Positions 1-8,759 of a stretch of DNA of 64,000 bases are shown here, piece by piece. The notes beneath the pieces are model-generated. The model had not been told where the DNA came from. It ran no database searches and saw only the letters and a program-made list of their open reading frames with translations. Position 1 is the first letter of the stretch; the number at the start of each line of letters is the position of its first letter. Source of the DNA: Deltaproteobacteria bacterium (GTDB lineage: Bacteria > Desulfobacterota > Syntrophia > Syntrophales > JAFGHS01); the NCBI GenBank assembly GCA_016930075.1, contig JAFGHS010000118.1, positions 1-64,000 of the forward strand, given 5' to 3'. A program made the position numbers and the translations under genes.

Positions 1-283
1 ACGGATCAGAAATATTTTTAACCCGGCGATGGGAAATAGGCTCTTTGCCGTTAAATTTGCCGTTTGACTTTTTACGAGGCCGTCAAGTTTAAAGACGGTA
101 AAAAGGCATTCCGCCAATCCTCAACCAAAATCGCCAATTTCCTGTAAAATGTCCGCTTTTCCCACGTCCTTTATGCATCGCCTGCCGTGCCCTTTTACAT
201 ATTTTTTATCTTCAGAAACCGCAATTAATTATTGACAGCATCATGATGAAATGATTAAAAAGGCCTCAAGAGAGGCAAGTCTG

Positions 284-568
284 ATGAAAAAAGTAAAAAT
301 AACATTCAATATTACAGCGGACGTTGCGCAAATGCTGGAAGAGCGGGTTCCGAAACGCAAGCGCAATAGATTTATTGAAGAGGCCGTCCACGCCAGATTC
401 TCAATTATGGAGGAGGAAAAGCGTATGCGGGAAATGGTCATAGCCAATAAAGCCCGCGATGAGGAGCTGGAACTCATCGATAACGGACTGGAGTTGGATG
501 ACGCCATATTTGAGGACGATGACCTGTTATGCGAGGAAGAGGTATCGGAACTTGACGATTATTTATGA
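284..568 (+). CDS. Ribbon-helix-helix/CopG-like antitoxin-type protein (orphan)
   Basis: MKKVKITFNITADVAQMLEERVPKRKRNRFIEEAVHARF resembles an RHH DNA-binding N-terminus followed by an acidic C-terminus; ORF also open from ATG 251; AGAGG upstream of ATG 284. Confidence 0.6.
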   Translation: MKKVKITFNITADVAQMLEERVPKRKRNRFIEEAVHARFSIMEEEKRMREMVIANKARDEELELIDNGLELDDAIFEDDDLLCEEEVSELDDYL

Positions 569-940
569 AACTCAATGGGCTTAGGGGCCCTGGTTTTTTT
601 TATCCATTTATTTCAATTTTGAATTATATAGACTTGAAATACGTCATCAAAAGATATATAGGATGAGTAACATTCTTTTTTGCGTCGCGGAGAGTGAATC
701 AAAATAATCCTCGATCGAGCGCAGAAATGACAGGCATAGCATGACAGCAACCGTAAGATAGAAGGCTAATCACGGAAACTTAACATTGATCATGGTTAAG
801 AATTTTCAGAAAGGAGGGTTTATCGTTCAAACGCCGGAGAAACAAGCGTTGTATTTGCGCGGAGACGTCGCAATGGGTTGATCATGATCATTAAATTTAA
901 TAAGGATTAAAACTATAAAAAAGAAGGAGGATTTAGAATT

Positions 941-2398
941 ATGATTAAAACGGCGGAACAATATGTTAAAGATTTACGAGACGGCAGGGTCGTCTACCAG
1001 GACGGAAAAAGAATTACGGATGTCGTCGCCGCATGGCCGAAATCCGTTGAGAGGGCAGCTTCAGAGTTCTTCGTAGCGACGATTCCCGAGCACCGCCCCT
1101 TGTTCACCATGATGGAGGATGGCGAAGAATGCTCTTTCGCCTTCAAAATGCCTTCAACCCCCGAGGACCTGCAAAGGCGCAGAGAAATCCTCAGAGTGTC
1201 GGGTGAGTTGGGCGCCGGCGGTTCCCGGTTGACCGGCATCGACGGATTGAACGGCGTCGCCTTCGGTGCAGCCAAGATGGATAGGGCAATGGGCACGCAT
1301 TACTCCGAGAACATGGCAAAATACCGGGCCTGGTGCAAGAAAAATGACCCCAGCATCGTCGCCGCGGTCAGCGATCCCAAGGGTGACAGGTCATTGCATG
1401 CTGAAGATCCCAGACAGGCCAACAAAGATTTCTATGTCCGGATTGTGGACCGCAAAAAGGACGGCATCGTCATCACGGGCTGCAAGCTGCACATCACGGC
1501 TGCGGCCATTGCAACGGAAATCATGGTATTGCCCTCCCGCAACCACAATGAGACGGGCAAGGATTATGCCGTGGCATGCGCCGTGCCTTGTAATGCCAAA
1601 GGCGTCAGTTTCCTGTGCTCACAGGGCTCCGTCGGCGGCGGACATCCGATGATTATCTTTGAAGAAGTCTTCGTTCCCTGGGAGCGGGTCTTCATGGCCG
1701 GCGAGTGGCAGTTCTCCCGTGAAATCGCGACGTCCTTCGCCCGTTACCACCGCCTCACCGCCGCGACTTACAAAGTCGGTCAGCTCAACGCTCTGGCCGG
1801 ACTGGCAAGCCTGATGGCAAAATACAACGGCCTGACAAAGGCAACCCGCATCCGCGATATGCTGGGCTGGTTCGCCATGTACGCCACGGTCACGGAAGCC
1901 CTTGGAAAAGCGGCCGCTCTGTCCGGCGACGTCGATCCCGAAACGAAACAGGCGCGTCCGAACCCCGTCTACACCAACTGTGCCAAGTACTGGTTCGCCT
2001 CCCAGTGGCACGAAGCCATGAAATACCTCCAGGACATTACAGGCGGTATTGCGGCGACGATTCCTTCCATGGCTGATTGGGACAATCCCGAAACGCGGCC
2101 TTTCCTGGACAAATATCTGCGGGGAGCCGCCGAATATCCGACAGAGGAAAGAATCCGCGCGATTCACAAGGTTATCGAGGAAGGCGCCACTTTCCACGGT
2201 GTTCTGTCCATACATGCCGAAGGATCTCTGTCAACGCAAAAGCAGGTGCTCTTCCAGCAGGCCGATTGGGCCCTCTTCGAAGCGGCAGCCAAATACAGCC
2301 TGGGCTACAAGGTTGATCATCCCGAATTCAAGAACAGACTCGGTTTGGGCAATACGTTGTGGAAAATGCCGGAATCTCTTCTGAAAGGCAAAAAGTAA
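941..2398 (+). CDS. 4-hydroxyphenylacetate 3-hydroxylase / 4-hydroxybutyryl-CoA dehydratase family flavoprotein
   Basis: 485 aa; 'DPKGDRSLHAEDP..FYVRIVDRKKDGIVITGCKLHITAAA' and 'FARYHRLTAATYKVG' match the HpaB/AbfD family; GGAGG upstream of ATG. Confidence 0.88.
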   Translation: MIKTAEQYVKDLRDGRVVYQDGKRITDVVAAWPKSVERAASEFFVATIPEHRPLFTMMEDGEECSFAFKMPSTPEDLQRRREILRVSGELGAGGSRLTGIDGLNGVAFGAAKMDRAMGTHYSENMAKYRAWCKKNDPSIVAAVSDPKGDRSLHAEDPRQANKDFYVRIVDRKKDGIVITGCKLHITAAAIATEIMVLPSRNHNETGKDYAVACAVPCNAKGVSFLCSQGSVGGGHPMIIFEEVFVPWERVFMAGEWQFSREIATSFARYHRLTAATYKVGQLNALAGLASLMAKYNGLTKATRIRDMLGWFAMYATVTEALGKAAALSGDVDPETKQARPNPVYTNCAKYWFASQWHEAMKYLQDITGGIAATIPSMADWDNPETRPFLDKYLRGAAEYPTEERIRAIHKVIEEGATFHGVLSIHAEGSLSTQKQVLFQQADWALFEAAAKYSLGYKVDHPEFKNRLGLGNTLWKMPESLLKGKK

Positions 2399-2441
2399 CC
2401 GTAGAAAAACTGTTTCATAAAAGACATGAATGTCAAAAACA

Positions 2442-2464
2442 GGGGGGAGGATTATCCTCCCCCC
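2442..2464. terminator. Perfect 10-bp stem hairpin GGGGGGAGGA-TTA-TCCTCCCCCC downstream of HpaB-family gene
   Basis: Perfect inverted repeat read directly; no T-run follows, so a processing/stability hairpin is possible. Confidence 0.5.
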
Positions 2465-2562
2465 CTATAAACCCTCCTCAGGCACTTGCCCTCAAGGACG
2501 AGAAGAAGATCATTATTAAATGCTACCGAAGGAGGCCATACTGAAAAAGATAGGCTTAAGAC

Positions 2563-2919
2563 ATGGAAAACGGACTGGCATCAATCACTTTCAATAAAGT
2601 AGATCTGGATAACTGCATCAAGCAGGGGCTGGAATTGACCGGATACGCAAAGTGTCCGAACTGCAAGCAACTGTACTCCTATAAAATACACCTCAAAACA
2701 AAGAAAAAATTGCATAAATATATCGATACGGAAATAGACGGGAAAACCGTTACGACCCTTGCCCCGGACCAATACGATATATCCATTGAATTTACAGGAA
2801 TACACGAGCTACCCAAAGAATTGTCTTTTCTTGTTGAACCTGAAGAACCGGATGTAAAAGGGCCTTGCAATCCGTGCAGCAGATGCACTCCAAATTGCGA
2901 AAGGCTCCGCCGCAAGTAG
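2563..2919 (+). CDS. Small Cys-rich protein with N-terminal CPNC and C-terminal CX2CX2CX3C motif
   Basis: 118 aa ORF: 'YAKCPNCKQLYSY' ... 'GPCNPCSRCTPNCERLRRK'. Confidence 0.6.
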   Translation: MENGLASITFNKVDLDNCIKQGLELTGYAKCPNCKQLYSYKIHLKTKKKLHKYIDTEIDGKTVTTLAPDQYDISIEFTGIHELPKELSFLVEPEEPDVKGPCNPCSRCTPNCERLRRK

Positions 2920-3006
2920 CGGCGTTTTAAAAACAGTCCAAATCTGTCATCCCGTATCATGGCGCAAGGCCGGCAAAGCGTCCAAATTTTAACTCTCACA
3001 ATCCCC

Positions 3007-3035
3007 TTGACACACGCATGTAGACCGACTAAAAG
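3007..3035 (+). promoter_or_regulatory. Candidate sigma70 promoter TTGACA-N17-TAAAAG
   Basis: TTGACA at 3007-3012, TAAAAG at 3030-3035, 17-nt spacer, upstream of the hydrolase gene. Confidence 0.3.
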
Positions 3036-3167
3036 ACAATCGCCGAAATGAATGAAGGGATAGGCGTTGTTGACTTCTCCACTTATTCGATTTACGGGTA
3101 AGTATGATGAAGATATAGAAAACATGATGGACAAACCTTTTACATCAATTCTTCGGGGGGATTGACG

Positions 3168-4052
3168 ATGTCGAAAACAAAAGCCAATGGTATCCAAATC
3201 GAGTATGAAACATTCGGGAATGCGTCCGGCCGGCCGCTACTTCTCATTATGGGACTGGGCGGTCAGTTGATTTTCTGGAATGAGGACTTCTGCCGGGAGC
3301 TTGCCTCACGCGGTCACTATGTGATCATTTACGATAATCGGGATGTGGGGCTTTCGACAAAATTTGATCAGGCCGGCGAGCCCGACATCATTGGGACATT
3401 CATGAAAATTCACAGCGGCGACAAAAGCGGCGTGCCCTATATGATGGAAGACATGGCTGACGACGGGGCGGGGCTTCTCGATGCCCTGGGAATCGCCTCC
3501 GCCCATATCTGCGGCATATCCATGGGCGGAATGATCGCGCAAACGATAGCCATCCGTCACCCTTCCAAAGTATTGACCCTGACGTCCATCATGTCAACGA
3601 CGGGCAATCCCGATCTTCCGCAGCCGCGACCGGACGTGCAGGCGGCCCTGGTTGCACCGCCTCCTCTCGAACGGAACGCCAACATCGAGTATCAGGTAGG
3701 CATCTTCAGAATGCTTGCCGGCTGCGGTTTCCCACATGATGAGGAATGGACGCGAAAAGTGATGACGCAGAGCTACGACCGCTGCCTTTACCCGCAGGGA
3801 ATGGGCCGCCAAACCATCGCCATTATGGCGCAGAACAACAGAAAGGCCGCTCTTGCCTCCTTAAAAACACCGACTCTCGTCATTCACGGGACCGATGATC
3901 CGCTGGTGCCGCTTGAGGGAGGCAAAGATACGGCGGCTTCCATAGGGGGGGCAAAGTTGCTTTTGATTGAAGGCATGGGACACGATCTTCCGCGCGGCGC
4001 CTGGTCGCAGATTGTCGATGCCATCTCGGAACTCACACAAAAAGCCGGATAA
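3168..4052 (+). CDS. Alpha/beta hydrolase
   Basis: 'LLLIMGLGGQLIFWNEDF', nucleophile elbow 'ICGISMGGMIAQ', 'LVIHGTDDPLVPLEGG', 'GMGHDLP'. Confidence 0.9.
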   Translation: MSKTKANGIQIEYETFGNASGRPLLLIMGLGGQLIFWNEDFCRELASRGHYVIIYDNRDVGLSTKFDQAGEPDIIGTFMKIHSGDKSGVPYMMEDMADDGAGLLDALGIASAHICGISMGGMIAQTIAIRHPSKVLTLTSIMSTTGNPDLPQPRPDVQAALVAPPPLERNANIEYQVGIFRMLAGCGFPHDEEWTRKVMTQSYDRCLYPQGMGRQTIAIMAQNNRKAALASLKTPTLVIHGTDDPLVPLEGGKDTAASIGGAKLLLIEGMGHDLPRGAWSQIVDAISELTQKAG

Positions 4053-4074
4053 ATTAACAAGGAGGATACATATC

Positions 4075-4794
4075 ATGGGCATTTACGATATTGACGCTTT
4101 AGGCGACTTGCTCGCCGCAAACACCTACCCCGGCAGAGGCCTCGTCGTCGGCAAGACTGCGGACGGCAAAAAGGCCGCTATCGCTTATTTCATCATGGGC
4201 CGAAGCGAAAACAGCCGAAACCGCGTTTTCGTCGAGCAGGGCGATGAGGTCGTCATCCATCCCTTTGACCCATCAAAAGTTGCAAACCCGTCGCTCATCA
4301 TTTATTCCCCTATCAAGACGTACAAAAATAATCTGATCGTGACAAACGGCGATCAGACCGACACAATTTACGATTTTCTCATTGACGGCAAAACCTTTGA
4401 GGAAGCCCTCGACACCCGCTGCTTTGAGCCTGACGGTCCGAATTTCACCCCCCGGATCAGCAGTCTTCTGACTTTTGCCGACGGCGATTTCACCTATAAG
4501 CTCAACATTCTCAAAAGCGCCGACGCAGAAGGCTCCGCCTGCAACCGTTACACGTTTTCATACAGCCCCTTAAGCGGCCTCGGGCATTTTATTCACACCT
4601 ACAACTGCGACGGCAACCCCATACCCGCCTTTACGGGCGAACCGGAGCGGGTTGCCGTACCCGGCAGCATCGACGAATTCACAAATGCCATCTGGAATCA
4701 TCTGAACGGGCAGAATAAAGTTTCCCTTTATGTCCGCTTCGTCAATCTTGCGGACAGCAAAACCGAAAACAGAATGATGAATAAAAATAAGTGA
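4075..4794 (+). CDS. IMP cyclohydrolase, PurO-like
   Basis: 'NTYPGRGLVVGKTADGKKAAIAYFIMGRSENSRNRVF' typical of PurO-like IMP cyclohydrolase; RBS AAGGAGG; adjacent to a stand-alone AICAR transformylase. Confidence 0.85.
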   Translation: MGIYDIDALGDLLAANTYPGRGLVVGKTADGKKAAIAYFIMGRSENSRNRVFVEQGDEVVIHPFDPSKVANPSLIIYSPIKTYKNNLIVTNGDQTDTIYDFLIDGKTFEEALDTRCFEPDGPNFTPRISSLLTFADGDFTYKLNILKSADAEGSACNRYTFSYSPLSGLGHFIHTYNCDGNPIPAFTGEPERVAVPGSIDEFTNAIWNHLNGQNKVSLYVRFVNLADSKTENRMMNKNK

Positions 4795-4815
4795 GACGGC
4801 GAAAGGACGAAGGCA

Positions 4816-6000
4816 ATGAAAGAGTTTGAACTGAAATACGGCTGCAATCCCAATCAAAAACCCGCTAAAATATTTATGCACGACGGCGGCGACCTGCCGA
4901 TAGAAATTTTGTGCGGCAAACCCGGATATATCAATTTCCTCGATGCCTTCAACAGCTGGCAGCTCGTCAAGGAGCTGAAAGGGGTGCTCGGTATGCCCGC
5001 CGCAACGTCCTTCAAGCATGTGAGCCCTACCTCCGTAGCCGTCGGCCTGCCTTTGAACAACGAGCTTAAGAAAGCCTGCTTTATCGATGATATCGACGGT
5101 CTTGATTCGTCTCCCCTCGCATCAGCTTACGCGAGAGCGAGAGGAACGGACAGAATGTCGTCCTTCGGCGACTGGATTGCCCTGAGCGATGTCTGCGACA
5201 CGGTTACGGCAACGATGATCAAAAGAGAAGTATCCGACGGAATCATTGCGCCCGGCTACACGCCGGAAGCGCTCGAAATCCTCCGTTCAAAAAGAAACGG
5301 CAGCTACAATATTGTGAAAATCGACAAGGATTTTGTGCCGGATGCGATTGAGCACAAACAGGTTTTCGGCATCACCTTCGAGCAGGGCCGTAACAATTTC
5401 AGAATTGACAACGCCCTGCTTTCAAATGTCGTCACGGCAAACAAGACCATTCCCGAAAGCGCGAAACGCGACCTCATCATTTCGCTCATTGCCCTCAAAT
5501 ACACGCAGTCCAATTCCGTATGCTTCGCCGTTGACGGTCAGGCCATCGGCGTCGGCGCGGGACAGCAGTCGAGAATTCACTGTACAAGACTTGCGGGCAA
5601 CAAAGCGGACATCTGGCATCTGCGTCAGCACGAAAAAGTGCTTCGTCTGCCCTTCCTCGAAACGCTGGGCAGACCGGACCGGGACAACGTCATCGACGTT
5701 TACATCTCCGATCAGGATGAGGATGTTCTCGGCGACGCCGTCTGGCGTCAGTATTTCAGCATCCGTCCCGAGCCGTTCACAAAAGAGGAGCAGGCCGACT
5801 ATCTTTCAAAAATCACAGGCGTGGCCCTCGGCAGCGATGCGTTTTTCCCCTTCGGCGACAACATCGAAAGAGCCAGAAGGAGCGGCGTATCTTATATCGC
5901 CGAACCCGGCGGCTCCATCCGCGATCAAAACGTCATCGAAACCTGCGACAAATACGGCATCGCCATGGCCTTCACAGGAATGCGCCTGTTCCATCATTAA
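4816..6000 (+). CDS. Stand-alone phosphoribosylaminoimidazolecarboxamide (AICAR) formyltransferase
   Basis: 'LKYGCNPNQKPAKI', 'INFLDAFNSWQLVKEL', 'ATSFKHVSPTSVAVG', 'GAGQQSRIHC', 'FFPFGDNIERA' match the PurH transformylase domain; no N-terminal IMPCH domain. Confidence 0.9.
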   Translation: MKEFELKYGCNPNQKPAKIFMHDGGDLPIEILCGKPGYINFLDAFNSWQLVKELKGVLGMPAATSFKHVSPTSVAVGLPLNNELKKACFIDDIDGLDSSPLASAYARARGTDRMSSFGDWIALSDVCDTVTATMIKREVSDGIIAPGYTPEALEILRSKRNGSYNIVKIDKDFVPDAIEHKQVFGITFEQGRNNFRIDNALLSNVVTANKTIPESAKRDLIISLIALKYTQSNSVCFAVDGQAIGVGAGQQSRIHCTRLAGNKADIWHLRQHEKVLRLPFLETLGRPDRDNVIDVYISDQDEDVLGDAVWRQYFSIRPEPFTKEEQADYLSKITGVALGSDAFFPFGDNIERARRSGVSYIAEPGGSIRDQNVIETCDKYGIAMAFTGMRLFHH

Positions 6001-6091
6001 TCATTCGCAAGCCGCATTTTTATACACACTGCCTGGACGTACTGAATGCCGCGGGAAGATAAATGATGGGATGCTCGGAGGTACAATAATA

Positions 6092-7303
6092 ATGAAAATC
6101 AACAGAGTGCTGCTGAAGGAATTTTACGAAGGACTGGATGAACGCTCACGGGAGGCGCTGGACAGTGCGGTATTGCGCGTCGTCGAGGTGAAGAAGAACG
6201 CCGGAAAAATCGCCGTTGTAACGGGAAGCGGCCCCAATCTTCACGAAGGCGTAACCACCCTCATTGCCGAACTGATGGATAAGGGCATCGTTGACGGCGT
6301 AACGACAAGTTCCGCAGTGATCAACCACGAAATGAGCGGCGTTCTCGACAGGGTGAAAATGTGCAATGCGGCCCCGTTGGGCCTGGATGAGAAGAAAATG
6401 CCGAGAGGCAATGTCTTTGAGTTTACCGAACTCACGGACGAGGAGTTTGACGGCATCCGCAAAGAAATGCCTCTTGACGAGGAGCTGCTTCAAAAAGGCA
6501 AAACGGCGGACGGACACATGGTCGTCAAAGCGGCAGGAAACATGGCCTACCCGATGGGTCTGCGCACGGAGCTGATTGCCGAGGAGATACTCGGCATCAG
6601 CCGTCAGACCGGGCTTCCTTTTGAGGTCGTGGCAGGATGGGGATGCGACCCAAGGACGATGCTCGGCAAAGGCTCCGAGAAAGGACTTCCCGTCCTGGTC
6701 ACAATCCCCCAGATGGTCGGCGGCGGACATGTCGGCCTTGCCGTCGGAGACAGCATATCCGTTGCCGAACGTTCGCACCGCATAGCCGCCATGCTGGGAT
6801 GCGCCGATGTCATTATCGAATCGGCGGTGGCCCTGACGCAGGAAATCCACGACGGCCCTTTTGAAACCTACACCGGACACGGCATCTGGTCCTGGTGGCA
6901 GGGACAGCCTGTGTTCAGCCTTGAAGGCAAGGCCCTCATCCGCTTTGACCTCGACGAAAACCTCCGCCGCGCGCAGGATTTGCAGAAAGAAAGCGCAATG
7001 ATTCAGGAGGCGATAGACAAGGGGCTTCCCAAGACGAAAATATCGAAGATTCCATTTCGGATGGAGATGTCGGCCTTTGCGCGTCACGAGGGAAGCATTC
7101 CGGTGATCGGAGATATCGGCATGATCTGGCCGGTTTTTGCCCTGAAAATCGCCGATGCCCTCGACATCGAGCTTGAATTTATGAGCTACAAGCAGGAGAC
7201 GGCGGAAGGCAAGGAAATGCGCGAATGGATCGTAAACAATATCAAATACTTTAACCGTGAGATTATGCTGTCCTGTTTCATGGAATGGAAAAAACGAAAA
7301 TGA
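6092..7303 (+). CDS. Conserved protein, possibly deoxyhypusine-synthase-like fold
   Basis: 403 aa; 'GKIAVVTGSGPNLHEGVTTLIAELMDKGIVDGVTTSSAVINHEMSGV' resembles the NAD-binding start of DHS-like proteins; GGAGG upstream of ATG 6092; ATGA overlap with kdsB. Confidence 0.55.
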   Translation: MKINRVLLKEFYEGLDERSREALDSAVLRVVEVKKNAGKIAVVTGSGPNLHEGVTTLIAELMDKGIVDGVTTSSAVINHEMSGVLDRVKMCNAAPLGLDEKKMPRGNVFEFTELTDEEFDGIRKEMPLDEELLQKGKTADGHMVVKAAGNMAYPMGLRTELIAEEILGISRQTGLPFEVVAGWGCDPRTMLGKGSEKGLPVLVTIPQMVGGGHVGLAVGDSISVAERSHRIAAMLGCADVIIESAVALTQEIHDGPFETYTGHGIWSWWQGQPVFSLEGKALIRFDLDENLRRAQDLQKESAMIQEAIDKGLPKTKISKIPFRMEMSAFARHEGSIPVIGDIGMIWPVFALKIADALDIELEFMSYKQETAEGKEMREWIVNNIKYFNREIMLSCFMEWKKRK

Positions 7304-8055
7304 TGACGTCGAAGATTCTCGGAGTCATACCGTCAAGGTATGCTTCTACAAGACTTCCCGGAAAACCTCTTCTTGATATATGCGGAAAGACGATGCTGGA
7401 GCATGTCTACAGGCGCGCTGTGGCATCGAACATATTCTTCAGGGTTGTCGTTGCCACGGATGATGAAAGAATCTATGACGCGGCGGAAAAGTTCGGCGGA
7501 GATGTCGTAATGACCAGAGCCGACCATCCCGACGGTTCGAGCAGGGTTGCAGAAGTCGCGAGTTCAATTGATACGGATTATGTAATCAATATCCAGGGAG
7601 ACGAGCCGATGCTTGACCCCCGCATGCTGAAGGAGCTTGCGGAAGGGTTTATCGCAGATAAAGAAGCGGATTCGGCTACGGTCTGCGTCCCTATTTCCAG
7701 TGAAGAGGATCTGGCCAATCCGGATATTGTCAAGGTAGTGAGAGCGCAAAACGGACGGGCGCTCTACTTCAGCCGTTCTCTTATTCCCTATCCACGCAAA
7801 AAAACGGGATGCACGGTTTACGAGCATTTGGGCATCTATGCCTTTACAAAAGATTTTCTGCTTAAGTTTGTAATACTTCCGCCCACTCCTCTGATGGAGA
7901 CGGAATGCCTTGAACAGCTCCGCATCCTTGAACACGGCTACACGATGGCCGTTATTCCCACGAAATATCCATCCGAGGGGCCGAATGTGAATACCCCCGA
8001 AGACATCGAAAAAATCCGCCGTATCCTGGAAAAGGAGAAGACCGGCCGTCGTTAA
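7300..8055 (+). CDS. kdsB: 3-deoxy-manno-octulosonate cytidylyltransferase
   Basis: 'ILGVIPSRYASTRLPGKPLLDICGKTMLEHVYRRA', 'NIQGDEPMLDP', 'YFSRSLIPY', 'EHLGIYAF' match KdsB. ORF open from 7285. Confidence 0.95.
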   Translation: MMTSKILGVIPSRYASTRLPGKPLLDICGKTMLEHVYRRAVASNIFFRVVVATDDERIYDAAEKFGGDVVMTRADHPDGSSRVAEVASSIDTDYVINIQGDEPMLDPRMLKELAEGFIADKEADSATVCVPISSEEDLANPDIVKVVRAQNGRALYFSRSLIPYPRKKTGCTVYEHLGIYAFTKDFLLKFVILPPTPLMETECLEQLRILEHGYTMAVIPTKYPSEGPNVNTPEDIEKIRRILEKEKTGRR

Positions 8056-8181
8056 ATCTTGCTCCTTTTGGCTCCTTAAACACGCAATGATCCGGCAATT
8101 CGATCGAAACACTTTCGCACCACCGGGACAGATAACCGCTCATACTCGCTGCTGCTGCCGGTATGGCCTGCACAAACAAAA

Positions 8182-8215
8182 GCCCCTCGAAGAAATAGGT
8201 CTTCTGCGAGGGGCC
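8182..8215. terminator. Hairpin GCCCCTC..GAGGGGC downstream of kdsB
   Basis: AAAAGCCCCTCGAAGAAATAGGTCTTCTGCGAGGGGC; interrupted long stem read directly, flanked by an A-rich stretch (T-rich on the minus strand). Confidence 0.45.
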
Positions 8216-8759
8216 GACGAGATCCGCATATGCCGTCTTGTCTTTTATCTGGAGTCTATCATTTGAATGATCGGTCTTAAATGGGGTGATCATCACCACA
8301 AAGACCCTTTGTCTTTCTTGTCGTTAACATCCAGGTAGAATAGACTCAATACGGACATTGCAGAATCTCGGTTATCTGAACATATTTTTTCTCATCTTTC
8401 AAAGAACATCCATGCATTATTTCAGAGTGCTGCAATGCTTCTTTGTTGATAAGCTGTAGTCAGCTCATTTTCATGCACTTCCTCGGCAATCCAGGATCAC
8501 TGCCGACATCTCGCAATATTTTTTGTTTTACCTCCAAGTGAAATGATGTAACTTTCATTGAACCCAAGATACACAATTTAACCCGAGCATTGCAGCACTT
8601 GTTTAGCTTGACCTTAATTTATGGATGCTGATCTTCCATGTCAATAGAGATGTCACATAATTTTTTTCTTGAAACCATACAGGTTTTAGTTTATTAATTT
8701 CCTTAAGTATTTCATGGCATTCAGCGTTAAACAAGATCATGACAGGAGGTAGATTGAAA

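Noticed and set aside
5333-6091. N-terminal 253-aa extension of the ORF leading into the DHS-like protein
   Set aside because: Overlaps the AICAR formyltransferase in another frame and is Ser/Arg-rich noise; true start is ATG 6092 with RBS.
6146-7087. 313-aa minus-strand ORF
   Set aside because: Antisense of the DHS-like gene with no recognisable motifs.
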